NCBI GenBank assembly: GCA_032718565.1
Contig: JAVGVS010000474.1
Span: 38,501 to 102,500, forward strand
Origin: Distichodus sexfasciatus
Taxonomy: Eukaryota > Chordata > Actinopteri > Characiformes > Distichodontidae
Direction of reading: 5' to 3'
DNA length: 64,000 nt
Part shown: positions 23,330-36,072 of the stretch, one piece after another
Layout: every line of letters starts with the position of its first letter
How positions within the stretch are numbered: position 1 is the first letter of the stretch
Notes under the pieces: generated by a model
What the model was told of the DNA's origin: nothing
Seen by the model: the letters and a program-made list of their open reading frames with translations, nothing else
Database searches by the model: none
Made by a program: the position numbers and the translations under genes

Positions 23330-25820
23330 GCCAGGCTGGAGCGCGGAAGGACGGGGAGAGGGGCTTTTTTTGCGTTTCTTTTTTTCCGCCCGGTCCGCCG
23401 TCGGTTCTGACTTCGCGCTGACTTCACTCCACCATCAGTCCCTCCTCTCCATCTCCCCCTGGACCATCCCCCTCTCCGTCCATCCCGCCTCCTTCCAAAA
23501 AAAAAAAACAAACTCTGATGGTCACTGAATGAAAGTTGGACAGATTTTTTTGCGGGGGGAAAACAAACCCCAAACCCCCCCCCCCCACCCCAGCACAGCT
23601 GCAGTCTCCCACATTCCTCCTCTTTTAGTTTTTTTTCATCCTCCCTCCCTCCTTCCCTCCCTCCTTCCTTCTTTCCCTTCCTCCTTCCCTTTTTCTTTTT
23701 TCCCCCTCCCTCGGCCCCTCCACTATACTTTCACATCACCTCTTTTTTTCTGGATGCTTTAAAGTTCCTCTAGGTAGGTTTAACAACTTGTTTAGTGTCT
23801 GTCTGACCTGTTTTGTCTGCGTGTCTGTACCTGTGCGTCCTTTTTTTCCTTTCTACGTGTACGTGAAACGCACGCCGACACACACACACACACACATACA
23901 CACTAAACAAATGGACAAGCAGAGGTTCAGCACCTGTCTTTATCCGCCCCCCCCACCGTTTGTTACCCATCTTCAACTCCCTCCATTTTCTCTCTGTCGT
24001 CTGTTAAGTCAGGGGTCTCCCACCTGAATCACACACACACACACACAGTTGGCCTCAACTTGTGTTTATAAATAGTCACCGCCTCATCATTTTCACTGTT
24101 CTCCGAATCCATCGTTCTTCTGCACCTTGGGCCTCAGTCATAAATGCAGCACCACACCCATTAAGTGAAAACGCTTGGCGTTACTGCAGCACGAAGGAGT
24201 TTGTGCTTTAATCCGACAGGCCTCCAAAATTAGAAACTCGCGCTTAAGACGTTTGCACTGAGATTTGAAACGAATGGTTTATTCACACATTTTCGAATGC
24301 TGAACTGTACGAAGAAAAGCGTCGCTTCATTCCCGGGTTCTCGTATAATCATTTCGGCGATGCGCTCGTTAAGTCAGATCGATCTAGTCGATTGTTTGGA
24401 ATGATACAAAGTTCACCTCACTACCTAATTGGTCACTCTCCCCTTTCATCCTCAGCTTCGTCTTCCCTGACTTCTCCTCTTTTTATTGGCTGTCTCATTT
24501 TCGTGTGTCACTCCTTCGTGTTTATTTTCTCCCTCCCCCGTCTTCTCCGCCCGTCTACCACCTGGGAGGCGAGCTCTAGCTCTTCTCATCATCCCTCTCT
24601 TTCTCACCCCCCCCAACACCTCTTCCTCCCCACCTCCACCTCCACCTCCTCCTACTACTCCTCCTCTTCTCTCCATTTCCCTCGTTTCGTCTGCGCTGCT
24701 CAGGTCCCCCCCCGATCAGCTGACGTGCCGTCCGAAGGCGCCGTGTCCCAGATGGCATGAGAACAAACCCATTAGAGAATTAAAAGCAACTTTTCCCAGT
24801 CCGTTGACTGATTCGTCCAGTTGTCTTTTTCCTCCACTTTTAGACCCGTATGGTTTGAAAGTCGACACGTGCTTTGATCGAGCGTTACTTTGAAGGTTTC
24901 ACGCTTGTGTTGCAAGTGTTTTAATGGCTTTCTCATTGAAAAGACAGAGCGAGAGTGTTACTCAATAAGCGGCGAGATTTTTATTATTCGAGAAATTTAT
25001 ATTTTTTTGCCCGGCGATTGAACACAGGCCTAAAAAAATGTGTAGGAGAAAGTAAATGGAAATCTTCAAAACCGGACCAGATAAATGAAGTAAAGGGTTC
25101 AGGTTGCTTTTACAAATTCTCAATGACACCAATGGACTGAATCATATAAATGTAGAGGGTTCTTCCATTTTCATCTTTCTTGCTTGCAGTCGCCATCCTC
25201 CTCCTGTGTCTCCAGTTCTTTTTCCTTCCCAGTTTCCATCCCATTTCACTGGTTTGCAGTTAGTTTCTTTGCTCTCATTCCTTAATGACGTACCAGTTGG
25301 ACGTACAGATACAAGACTTTATGTAGCCCGCTATCACAGATCCTATATCTTAAGGTTTTTTTTTCTTTTTTTTTTTCTTGCATAACAAGGACATTTCTCG
25401 TGTTTTCAAAGCCTGTGGTTTGGATACAAGTCAAGAAAGTCAAGCCAAGAGAGACTGTCTTGTGTTTTTTTTTAAATGCTTTCTCTGTCCCCTCTGTGCC
25501 GTTTGTCCATCTTTCCCAACATCATATTAATGAGACACATCACAAATGGTTAGAATGGTAAGTAGCACACAGGAGGGCATGTTAGAGGCCATGCTGTGTG
25601 TATTTGGTGTATGTGTGTGATTTTAAAAAGCATGAAGTTGTCATGGTCAAAAAATTGTTCATCACAAGGTAAATGTTTTATGTGGAAAAACTGTAACAAC
25701 AGATTTCGGTCCTTACAAAAACGTAAGAAATGGTCTGTGTGCATATGTGTGTGTTTGGATTGGAAAATGAACACGAGGGTCCCCTCTGCCAGATTTAAAG
25801 TCTATTTTTTTGTTATTTTG
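23330..25820 (+). other. Pyrimidine-rich low-complexity DNA, possible 3' UTR at start
   Basis: Long C/T-rich stretches, (CCTT)n near 23,638-23,700, a C-run near 23,574-23,588 and CA repeats at 23,878-23,897 and 24,032-24,048. A variant poly(A) signal ATTAAA lies at 24779-24784. Open frames here are readings of C/T-rich sequence and I do not call them genes. Confidence 0.5.
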
Positions 25821-25829
25821 GAAGATAAC

Positions 25830-26400
25830 AGTTTATACAACTGCAATAAATATCTATTTCACAACAGATGGATGTTTATTATACAAACCTCCTTTATTGA
25901 TATTTGGGCTTAACAGTTTAGTTTCATTCACAAAACTATACAACAAATATCAATTTCACAAACAGATGTTTTTAAAACATACTTTGTTATTGTAAGACTA
26001 ACACTTTAGTTTTGATCAATAAATCAACTATACAACAAGTATCTCACAACAGTTGGATGTTTTAAAAACAAACATTCTTTTGCCTTTTGGAGACAGTTTT
26101 GATTTGTTTTATAAATGAACTATACAACAAATATCAGTTTCACAAACAATAGATGTTTTAAAAACATCCTTTTGCTATTTTATGACTAACAATTTAGTTT
26201 CGTTCACTAAACTAACTATACAACAAATAACTTCACAAACAATAGATAGTTTAAAAACATCCTTTTGTTATTATAAGACAAACAATTTAGTTTTGTTCAG
26301 TAAATCAACCATACAACAAATATCTCAAAACAGTTGGATGTTTTAAAAACAAACATTCTTTTGCCTTTTGGAGACATTTACAACAAATCTAATTTACAAC
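25830..26400 (+). repeat. Minisatellite, about 92-bp unit, six degenerate copies
   Basis: The words TATACAACAAATATC, TTCACAAACA and GTTTTAAAAACA(T/A)CCTTTTG recur with spacing close to 90-98 bp (for example near 25,940, 26,031, 26,121, 26,219 and 26,311). Two units share a variant with CAGTTGGATG and CTTTTGCCTTTTGGAGACA, about 280 bp apart, so a three-unit higher-order repeat is visible. Confidence 0.75.
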
Positions 26401-26627
26401 AAGTAGTTGTTTTGAGATTTCTGTTGATTTCTAGTTTGGCAGTCGATTCTGTGTTTACAAAAAAGCAGCTAGGAACAAAAACTAGCTATGTGGGGGGGAG
26501 ACACCAATTGTCAGTCACACAATCAAGCAATTTGTGCTAAAACAGCGTCCTCACAATGGCCCACGCGCTCGCACCTGTCCTGCGTGACGGTTCCCTTTCT
26601 CCCTTTTCTCTCTCTTTTTTTCTGTAG

Positions 26628-27299
26628 CGTCACGACAAGACGACGGAGAACGCAGGTGGAATTCTTCTAAGCGAGCTGACTGACAGTTGAAGAAGTGTGT
26701 TAATGAAAGAGCTGGGGAAATCTCTCTTTCGCCTTTTTTCTCGGTTAACGTTCGACCTACAACGAAGCCACGGGCCAAAGCACATCGTCTGACGTGCAAA
26801 GAGATTAAGGACTGGCCCCTGCTGAGATATAATGAAATTTGAAACCTGAATAAGTGTTTTTTGACGTTATTGTGTTGTACTGTTATTTTCACATCAAGCT
26901 TTTTGTCTGGAGTGGAGACACATGCTCGGGTTGGAAGTGTTCACGGTGTTCAACTAATTTTATTTGTATTTTGACTGAAACCTCATTTCTAGGTTAATAT
27001 CTTCCTTGATCCTTCTTTGATCTAAAGTTTTTGAATTCCTTTGGACCTTTTTTTTTTTCTTGAGTGGCCACTGGACTTGCCTTTGAACCTCAGCGTGGAT
27101 CTACAATAGGACGTCTTCATTTTCCATCCAGCACTTGTTCTCCGTCCCAATCCTCCCATCCTCTCTGGACCCTGTTTGTGCTGCTTATCAGTGAGTTATC
27201 TCTCCATCTGAGGCTATGAAAGGAAGAGTGGAGTCCCAGCTCACACCATCATGCCAGAGTTGAGGAGAGAGGATGATAGTTGGGCTGGCAATGTTCAAG
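26628..27299 (+). other. Candidate 5' non-coding exon (grin2b leader or unidentified gene)
   Basis: A very strong acceptor (ttctctctctttttttctgtag) ends at 26627, and CAAG/gtggga could end the exon at 27299. The sequence between is non-repetitive and stop-rich, as expected for a leader. Mammalian GRIN2B genes have long 5' UTRs split over several exons, and this lies upstream of the grin2b coding exon on the same strand. An alternative is that the first 63 nt, reading RHDKTTENAGGILLSELTDS then stop, are the last coding piece of the unidentified upstream gene. Confidence 0.3.
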
Positions 27300-27346
27300 G
27301 TGGGAAGCATATCTGTATATTTCTCTCTTTCTCTCCCCCTCCCTCC

Positions 27347-27380
<34 letters not shown>

Positions 27381-28028
27381 ATACTCTTCTGTTCTCGCTC
27401 CCACATCCTTCTTTGATGGGTTTCTCTCACACCTTTTCAAACATGAAATTCCCAAACCGTTGCACGACGTATCAAAGACCCATTATTAAATTCCCTCATC
27501 ATTTTTCTCACAGAAAGTAAGAAACTTTTATCCAGCGCCATGAAAGAAAACCATGACCATAACTTGAGAATTTCAACTTACAGTAAAGACAGGGTCTAAA
27601 TCACGAGTTTCATCACGATACAGAAATATAACAATTAAATGGACAACAATTCAACATCTGCCAGAAAGGCACATGGCCGTCCCCGGGGTTCGAACCCACG
27701 ACCGTCTCGCTGTGAGCTAGAACACAAATAATTAAAATGGTAAATAACTAGATAATGATGAATCATTTTTAAAAATCACATCATCACACCTCACCAAGGA
27801 AATGGAGCCAATGTGGCTCCTTAACACCTAGCTATGTGTGTTAAGATTAAGAGCCTGTAGTATCAAATTTGGGCTTAACACAAACCAGCGTAATTAGTCT
27901 CTTAGTAGAGAAGAGCACATTACATTTCCCCCAGAGACGAAATTTTCATCTTCAGGTTTTCGAGGATCGTGGGAACGCTGCCTTTGAAATCTTGTCAGTT
28001 TTTTTTTTGTCATTTTACATTGCTTTGA

Positions 28029-28064
<36 letters not shown>

Positions 28065-28077
28065 GTGTGTGTGTGTG
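28029..28077 (+). repeat. (GT)n microsatellite
   Basis: GTGTGT run with two interrupting TATGT steps. Nearby are GA-rich repeats (28,229-28,280) and a (CTTT)n run (about 28,288-28,318). Confidence 0.9.
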
Positions 28078-28287
28078 AAACCCAAACCTTGGTAGTCTCC
28101 TTCTCTAGGCGTTCTCCCAGATCGCTGGAGGCCGCGCCGCCTTCTTTTGGGTTTGAGTAATGTGCCTCTGGTCTTGTCCAGACATCACGACTAAGTGGGT
28201 TAACTAGGGAGGCTGGGGGAAGGGGTGGGGGAGATAGAGAGCGAGAGGGAGAGAGAGAGATAGAGGGAGAGAGAGAGAGATGCCCTC

Positions 28288-28318
<31 letters not shown>

Positions 28319-28339
28319 CAAAGCCGTGTTCTAGAGAAC

Positions 28340-28700
28340 TAATGAACTGGTTGTGGGGGACGGAGGCGGAGCGGGGGAGACTCGTCAGCTTGCCCGAGCG
28401 CTTGATGACGCGTCGCTGCGTTCTGACTTTGCTGCTTTGCTTGTTAATGTGAGGTGACAGATTTACTTTAGCCTCGGTGGTCGGGGTCGGCGCAGCTGCC
28501 AGTCACGCTCCCGCCTGATTGACAGCCACCAGAGGGATTGTGTGTGTCTGTGTGTGTGTGTGAGAGAGAGAAAGAGAGAGAAAGGGAACGTCCTGCAAAT
28601 CTTCTTCAGCATCACTCCATGAATCTGTTGGTGTGGCAACGGACGGAAGTCCCGTTTGCATGGCAACGCAACGCAGAGGCAATGCCGGGGACCTTATTTT
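28340..28700. promoter_or_regulatory. GC/CpG-richer island, possible grin2b promoter or enhancer
   Basis: A CpG-bearing stretch (GACGGAGGCGGAGCGGG, GATGACGCGTCGCTGCG, GGTCGGGGTCGGCGCAGC) stands out against AT-rich or simple-repeat flanks, on the grin2b side of the gene desert. No TATA box is obvious. The function is inference from composition only. Confidence 0.25.
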
Positions 28701-29309
28701 GCGTTTTTTAAATGTTGTGACACAGTTCTTACCCTTCTCAGTCGTTTTTTTTCCCCCGTTTTGACGGTTTGCGTTCTTGAGCGTTTTTTTTTTCCAGTCC
28801 CGCGAGCGGCAGTTAAACCGAAGTGAACATTTTCTTTTTTCCGGTGACGCAAAATTGGTGTAACGGAGGGGCTCCGTTACGTGGCCGATTGAACATGATC
28901 TGGGCCCTTTGGACCGATGTTTGCCTCGTTAATAAACGATTTACGGCTGTGTGACTGTCGTTGTTGTGTATTTGAGAGAGAGAGAGAGAGAAACGTATGC
29001 CCTCTGAACAATGGAGTGTGTGTCGATGTTACTCGGTGTTACCAATATTATATTATTATTTTTCCTTTAAACTTCTTCTTACATTTAAATAATACAATAA
29101 TGTACAACTACACAACCGGAGACAACTCAACAAGCTAATGCTTTGCAAAAAAAAAAAAAAGACCTTCACCACATGAAAACAGGAGCAAATCTCACAATCT
29201 TGGTGGGTTTTAACAACAAATTTCTTCCAATGAACTGTCGGAAATGTGCCACTATTTTTCTTTTATTTACAGTAGCTACATATAAGAGAAAAATGGGCTT
29301 TAACAAAAA

Positions 29310-29910
29310 TAATTCCTGAAGAAACGATGTGATTATAGGTTGAATGGGATAAACTGGTGGAAGGATGTTTTGCTGATTAAGATAGACCTAACTTTCACAC
29401 TCGTCCTTGAATTAGTGTTAGAAATGAGGAAGAAACAATGAGGAATGGAACAGAAGGAGGAGAAAGGGAGAAGAGTTGCTGAGAAATACAGCTGAGGTGC
29501 TGACAAAACTGTTTACTGTCTAACACCGAGCACCATTCACCTTCCTCAACACTGGGGGATGCTTACTTCGGCCATTACTGACAATTTGAAGAAAGCTGTC
29601 ATTTATGTAAATAGACACTTGTAAAATAATAACCGCTATCGTATGATACGGTGTGATTGCTGTGTGCTGGAAGAAGTTGCAAGGGATTAACTGGTGAAAA
29701 ACGACTCTTTACAGCTGTTCCTGCTGATTATAGCAGACCTAAGTTAAACTATGAGATGTTAAAATTGATGGTAATAGGAAGAAAAAAAGGAGGTACAAAA
29801 AAGTAAAGGTTTAAGAAACGAAGAACAAAAGAAGGATGGTTGTTGATAAATGCTACTGAAACTTTACAACGCTGCGCGCCATTCACTCTCCTTGCCACCA
29901 GGGGCATCAG
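29310..29910 (+). repeat. Tandemly duplicated AT-rich segment
   Basis: Two diverged copies about 340 bp apart share the order AGGTTGAATGGGATAAACTGG / AGGGATTAACTGGTGAAAAACG. Both then have CTGATTA(A/T)..AGACCTAA, AGGAAGAAA, GCTGA(G/T)AAATAC/GCTAC and CCATTCAC(C/T)(T/C)TCCT. It could be a repeat family rather than a local duplication. Confidence 0.45.
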
Positions 29911-30119
29911 GAACTTTCTCTCTGTTGTACAAGAAACGTAGCATTTTTGGTAAATGAAGACCCCACTTTGTGTCCGAAATTGGGAATGGCATGTCTGACC
30001 CGGAAAAAAGAGAGATGGAAAAAGAAAAGATGAGTTGGGCTGTTGACATGAAAAATAATCTTCTCCTCGATGAGTTGAACTTTTGAAGACACCAGTCATC
30101 AAAAAAACCCATAGACCCA

Positions 30120-30300
30120 TGGGCCTCATTCACCAATATTTTCTTAAGAATATTTGTTCTTACGAAGGTTAAGACACTTAAATAGCATTGTGTTATTCAA
30201 CTGTAGAATGTAAGAAAACCCCAAGGAGCAAACAGTTCGTATATTATGTTGCTATCTAGGAACAAATCTCTAGTAAGAGAACAGTGTTGAAAGTCAGAAT
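30120..30300. repeat. Interspersed repeat, CATTCACCAATATT end
   Basis: The left end GGGCCTCATTCACCAATATTT followed by TTCTTACGAAGG matches the reverse complement of the right end of the copy at 35690-35994 (AAATATTGGTGAATGAGGG). The TTCTTA / TAAGAA words are typical of a fish MITE family. Confidence 0.4.
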
Positions 30301-30695
30301 CTTTGTGGAAACTGCTAAACTGGGTTTTCTTTGTGAGAACACTTAGTGAAAGAGCGCAGTGTTTTTTCTCGTTTGATTTATCTGTATCATTCAGACGTTC
30401 CTGAATAGTGTTCTGTGTGACGGTGCACGCATGTGGTTGAAAGAGAGAGAGAAAACCTGTTTCCTTTGATCAATGGAGTGTGTGTTGGTGCCGGCGGGAG
30501 AGATGGACTGATAGACGTGGAGGTCATTAGCCCGCTTTGGGCTTGTCCAAGCGGCTTTAACAACATTGACCGACCAATTATGGGGATTTAGGATTAGAGA
30601 GAAGGGATATGGGTGTGTGCACATGTATTTTAAAAAATGTAGTGGTTTAAGAGAATAGGTCGTTTTAGGGAAAAGGTGCAACTTGAATATACACT

Positions 30696-30727
<32 letters not shown>

Positions 30728-31089
30728 GGCATGTGTGGACTTGATTCACCTGTGGTGATGGTTTATCAGTTTATTAATGTGCACCTGTTCTCACCTCCGT
30801 TGGAGAAAAAGTTGGCTCCGTTCCTCGTGCCGAAATGAGCTGGAACGGACTCACACAGTAACCACCTTGATAATCGCTTATTGCACTGGCTTCTTTAAAC
30901 GCTTATGTGTGTTGCTGATGCATAACGAGTTCACTAATATGCAGAACACTGTAGCAGTTCTTAAAACGACCTGAAAAACCCCAATACTAATTTCACGATC
31001 CTATATAGGATGACAATATGACACCGTAATAGGAGCCCATGTCAACTTTTTGACAGTCATGTTTTAGATTTCATTCATTTTAACATCAT

Positions 31090-31480
31090 TGTCATTTTTA
31101 ATAACTGTGAAGACCCCTTGAAGACCCAAGTTCCATTCTTTTTAGGCAAAACCTGAGTGGGAGTTTTAGCTTAATGCTGTCTTTTTAAAATTGGATATTT
31201 CAGTGTTGGCCATCTAACAACACCAGTTTACAGCAAGTTAGCAAATCATCCATGTAAAAAGGCACTCATAAAAATGAGAAAGATTCTGACATTCCTCATG
31301 TTTTTTTATCTGAGATTTGTTCTTAAGTAGGGACAGAATCTGCAACCAGTGAAGCACATGGATATGCAGATTGTATTGCATACCTGTTTGTGAAAACCAT
31401 TAGCTTATTGGGTTTTCTTCAGTTCTACAGTTGTATAATATTATACTCTTTAAATGATTGGACTTCTTAAAGAACCAATT
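31090..31480. repeat. Interspersed repeat of the TTCTTAAG / AAGAACAGAATCT family
   Basis: Shares TTTATCTGAGATTTGTTCTTAAG, AGAATCTGCAACC and GGGTTTTCTTCAGTTCTACAG with 32510-32815. Both end in TTGTATAATATTATACT / TTGCATAATATTATACT. Confidence 0.5.
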
Positions 31481-32509
31481 AAAGAAAAGACTAAAAATAT
31501 TGGCGATAAAGCCGATTCTGTCCCATATGGATGATGTTAATGGTGTCTGCCTTTGCCCCAGCCTGTTAGGCTCCGGTCGGAGCAAATTGTTTTCAGAGGT
31601 TATTTTTCGAGCTTGTTCTTCACTGTTTCCTGGTAAATGTCCTGCTCCATGTGTCCATCTCTCCTTGTCAGCGAGCTTCAACTTACCAGCCCTGCTCCTC
31701 CTTCCTCAGGCACTTTTCCCGTGTTTGGCACATGGCGTCATAAGTTTTGACACTGTTCCTCCCGACATGCTTCACATATCTTGACACAAGCTCCAGCACT
31801 GAAGTGCTGATTTGGACATTTCTTACTGACTTAAACATGCTGGAAATCCTACACATTTTGATCAAATTTGCCTCTCGACTGAAATCTTCTCTTCAGTTCA
31901 ATTTCTATCCGAAATGGATTTTCTGTCTTTCCCATTTCATTTTCGAGGCTATATAAGCACATAATTAGTTTACACTTTAGCTTCCGATCTCAACCTAAAT
32001 CAACGTCATAATCATTCCTTCCTTCATTCCTTCATTCCTTCATTCGTTCCTTCACTTCCTTCAATCCGTCCGAGTGGCTGCTCTCTGATTATGGGAACTC
32101 CAAGTGGTGTGCGAAGGAGTGAGCTATTGAGGACGGAGCCATTGTCTCATGCTACCCATGTGTTGGTCTTCACTTGGCCTTAACGAGGAACAGCTTGCTA
32201 ATTAATTACCCATGACCAATGGGCAAGGGGGGTGAACCCATGCTCTCATGTGATTGGTGGAGGCAGAAGCAGGCCATCACCAAGCCCCGAGGGGAGGAAG
32301 AGATCCTTCACCCAAAAAACCTGCTCCTCAAGACTGACGCGCAGCCATCGGCATTTAGTGATCCGTGTACGTGTTTGTTGCGTGTTAATTTAGATCTAAC
32401 ATCCAAAAATACAGTGAAAATTCTTTGTTCATTTATGCACGATTCCCTCGTTGGTTTAGGATTTGTTGTCAGTAATGGAATCTTACTGAATTATCTGCTA
32501 TAACTGAAC

Positions 32510-32815
32510 AGTCTCAGCCCAGTATCACTATTAAGAACACTGGTCCTTCATTCATGAACTGTTCTTTGGAGGAAACTGGGTTCTTAAACCCTACTCATGC
32601 AGTTTTCACCAAGATCTTGACATTAACCAAGGGTAGCTTATTTAAGATTTGTTCTTGGGTAAGAACAGAATCTACGACCCCTGAAGTTGTACTTGTATGG
32701 GTTCTTCTTTTTGGGTTTTCTTCAATTCTGTAGTTGCATAATATTATACTATTTTAAGTTCTTAACTTTTATCCAAGAAAAGAATGTAAGAACATATTGA
32801 TGAACAGTCATGTAG
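32510..32815. repeat. Interspersed repeat of the TTCTTAAG / AAGAACAGAATCT family
   Basis: A diverged copy with TTTAAGATTTGTTCTTGGG, AAGAACAGAATCTACGACCC and ATAATATTATACT. It ends near AACATATTGATGAACAG. Confidence 0.5.
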
Positions 32816-34389
32816 TTTAAGAAATGTTTCAAACGACCCAACTCATTGCTGAATTGCAACGTCTACCAAGTCCATGGTTCGCATACATTAGACTTAAGCA
32901 TCATGAGCACTGGAGCAACTTATTTTTAGTTGTTTTTAATGATGTTTTCAACCTAAGGATGGGTGTGTTTGACAGTGTTATGCTGCATTCCATTTGCCAT
33001 TGGATCCGAGATTCGGTTGACTACGGAGATTACGTCACATCTGCTCAAAACACAGTGAAAACCGAATTGGATGAGTTCCATTTGCCGCAGCAGACTTGAA
33101 CTCGGACAGAAGATTTTTTTATAACATTTTATACCCTTTTACCCGAATTTTCCGTCTCAAGTTATTGATCCTTTAGGCTTATTATAGTGTGCGTTTATAA
33201 GTTATCCATAGCCATACGTATGTTGTTGTATTGAGGACATCCTGCACTACTGAAATTTGCCATAGGTTGAAGTTAAGTGCTGCCAGTCTTAAAATCAGCC
33301 CATTTCTGATGAATAATTGATCTGCGCCTGTAGTTTTTTTTTTTTTTTTTTTTAGCTTTATGTAGTATAAAAGTGCTGAAATTGTAGGTATAAGTACATT
33401 TTCGACAGTAATGGCGTTCCACATGAGAGTTGCGGGCGCTAATGCGTGTTTACATCGCGAATAATGTAATTTATGCGTTTTTATGTGATTACTGCAGTTT
33501 TTGTGCATGGAATTAGCCTACTCACAAATAATTTCACATAAAGAAATGCTGATAAAGACTTTTCACGTTTAATATTCCGTTAAGGTGTCGGTATGTATAT
33601 GGTTTCTGTAAGTTAAAGAGATTCTGAATTATATAAACGCAAAACGCGTGTGTCGATCTCAAAAAGTTAAAGTTTTCAAAAGGTGGGAGCTGGGAGGTGG
33701 GGGTTACTTCACGTATAAAATGACCGTAGCAACACGTCTATCGACTACAACACTGTATTATGTACACAGCTGACCAAGTTTGACACGAACAACACTAAAG
33801 TGCTAAAATGTTCATTCATTTTATTCTTTGTGTTTCTTCTGTAATTACACTGAGAAAAATGTGTAGATACACTGCCTCGAGAATGTAATTTTCATATTAT
33901 AAACACAAAGCTGATAAATTGTTCTTGTAGTTGTCTGTGTAGTTTAATGGATATCTAAATGTTTTTAACTGAATGACGTGGCGTTTTTCCGTCTTTGTGT
34001 TACACTCCATCTTGTGGTTCCCGGTGCGTCTCAAATCATGCCGTTTGTCACGCAGTGCACTACGCGGTGTTCCTCAAATATGTGGTGCACTACAGAGGGA
34101 GTTTGTGACCCTTTGAGACAAAGCCCCCCCAATTACTCTTCATAAGGCCCAGACACCTGAGACCCATATCCAGCTTCATGTTGAAGAATGTGAGTTTGAA
34201 GAAGGTGGGTGTGTTTATAACGTAAAAATATTTATATTTTAGTACCGAAAAAGCGTTCTTGTGTGCACATAATTGCCCCCCCAAATTTTTTCGCATAGCC
34301 ATAACAGAGCTTATTTATTAAGGCAAGTAAATTACCGCTTCAAACTTCTCTCCTCTGACTATGTCGCTGTGTTTTGATGCGTATTAGTG

Positions 34390-34420
34390 TACGTGTGTGT
34401 GTGTGTGTGTGTGTGTGCGC
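34390..34420 (+). repeat. (GT)n microsatellite
   Basis: GTGTGT run ending in GCGCGC. Further GT/CA runs lie at 34,542-34,575 and 34,986-35,012. The short Cys/Val frames they create are not genes. Confidence 0.9.
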
Positions 34421-35120
34421 GCTCGCAACTGAGGGAATTATTTAGAGATGGAAAGAGGCAGGCAGCATACCTCCACAGTGTCAAACTGGATTACCAGACA
34501 AGCCCAATCCCCCCCTCGCACACTGCATCACTTCAAAACACTGTGTGTGTGTGTGTGTGTGCGTGTGCGTGTAAGTGTGCATACAGCTCTCTACTCTAAG
34601 TGTGTAATCTCTGCCTACAAAATGTTACAGGCGTTACTCGTTTCGCTTCTCCTTTTTGAAGTTCTTTGGAATTAATTCCGAAACAAATGCATCAATAAAT
34701 GTTAATTGTGTTTCTGCTTGTTATCAGACAGTTTTTTCCTCCCGAGCCTAAAACTAAACTAATTTGAGATTGGATAAAAACCACCCTGCAATAGAGTTTT
34801 TTTTTGTCTCTTTCGGGCAAACATTTAGTTTAATGCATAATTTATTGCTTTGCCATGAACAACTGAGCTTGACGATTGCTGGAGAAAATGCTCTTATCTT
34901 TGTTCCTGAAGAAATGACACAGTAAAGACATGGAGATCGGTGACAACGTGCAAACGAAACCCCCATACACTTCATATCGCCTCTCACACACACACACACA
35001 CACACACACACAGCCTCCAATCAAATACACACTCCACAAACCTACATTCTTATGTAGACATAATAATTCAGATACAAAACTTGGCTAGTGCAAATTTTAG
35101 ACATATTTGATAAAGCTCTA

Positions 35121-35212
35121 TAGTCCTCCATCACGGCTGCTAAGAAATCAGATGTGTTTTAATGTTAAGCATAAAACACATCTTTTTTTTTAGCAACCGT
35201 GATGGAGGACTA
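35121..35212. other. Near-perfect 92-nt hairpin (miRNA-like or tiny foldback element)
   Basis: The first arm starts TAGTCCTCCATCACGGCTGC and the last arm ends in its near-complement (GCAACCGTGATGGAGGACTA). The inner parts AGATGTGTTTTA and ATAAAACACATCT also pair. Arms of about 43 nt pair with only a few mismatches and the loop is about 5 nt. There is no open frame. The size fits a pre-miRNA, but such high pairing also fits a young MITE. Confidence 0.55.
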
Positions 35213-35689
35213 AAATTAAATCCATTACTATCCAGCAAATTATGTATATATTTGACGTAAGATTATTGCAATTCTAAGATAATATAAAGATTCTACGATA
35301 ATAGAATCGGTGTAGTGTCATATACAACACAAAGCTGTCAGCATCCCGGAGTTTAGGTAGCTTTGACACGCTTTGCAGCACCAGGCCCACATAAATTCCA
35401 GCTAACAAGCTGACAGCTGTTGGAGATTTATCAGACCCGGGTTACTCAAATCTGATTAAAATCGAATAGCCTAATAGTTTGTGCGACAGATACCCGAAGG
35501 ACTTTGCCATGTGTCTGGGAAAAATATACACTTTTCCAAATGCAGTTTCTTATTAGGTACATGTTTTTCAAATATGCATCATCCTTTATTATATTTTAAT
35601 ATAAAAGATGATGATAACATATGTAGACTGAAAAGTTTATTTAGACAAATCTGAACAACATTGACATTTTTTCAACGTAATGTGTGTAA

Positions 35690-35994
35690 TCTGACATTCA
35701 TATCATCAGAAATCATTGAAAATTAAGAAGTTTTCCTCTTAAAACCCACAGTTCTCATGAAGCTTTTGACATTTGCCAGTGTTTTCTTATTTAAAATTTC
35801 TTCCTAAATAAGAACAGAATGAAAATTTACTCTTAGACAAATTTTATTGTCTTAAAATGTGTGCAATCCATGAGCATTTTTGGTATTCATTTCTACAGTT
35901 ATGATAATATATAATGTTTTATTTTTTAAATGCCTTCTTTCTTAGGAACAAAAATGTAAGAAAAAATGTAAGAAAATATTGGTGAATGAGGGTC
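35690..35994. repeat. Interspersed repeat, AATATTGGTGAATGAGGG end
   Basis: Contains AAATAAGAACAGAATG and ends in GTAAGAAAATATTGGTGAATG. It is related to the copies near 30.1, 31.3 and 32.6 kb. Confidence 0.5.
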
Positions 35995-36004
35995 TTTTTA
36001 TTAT

Positions 36005-36011
36005 CTTTTTA

Positions 36012-36071
<60 letters not shown>

Positions 36072-36072
36072 T
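36005..36072 (+). repeat. (ATT)n microsatellite
   Basis: About 60 bp of uninterrupted TTA/ATT triplets within T-rich DNA. Confidence 0.95.

Noticed and set aside
27670..27722. tRNA-like segment with GGTTCGAACCC B-box complement
   Set aside because: Only the 3' half of a tRNA-like fold is present and no A-box half pairs with it. It is more likely a SINE remnant than a tRNA gene.
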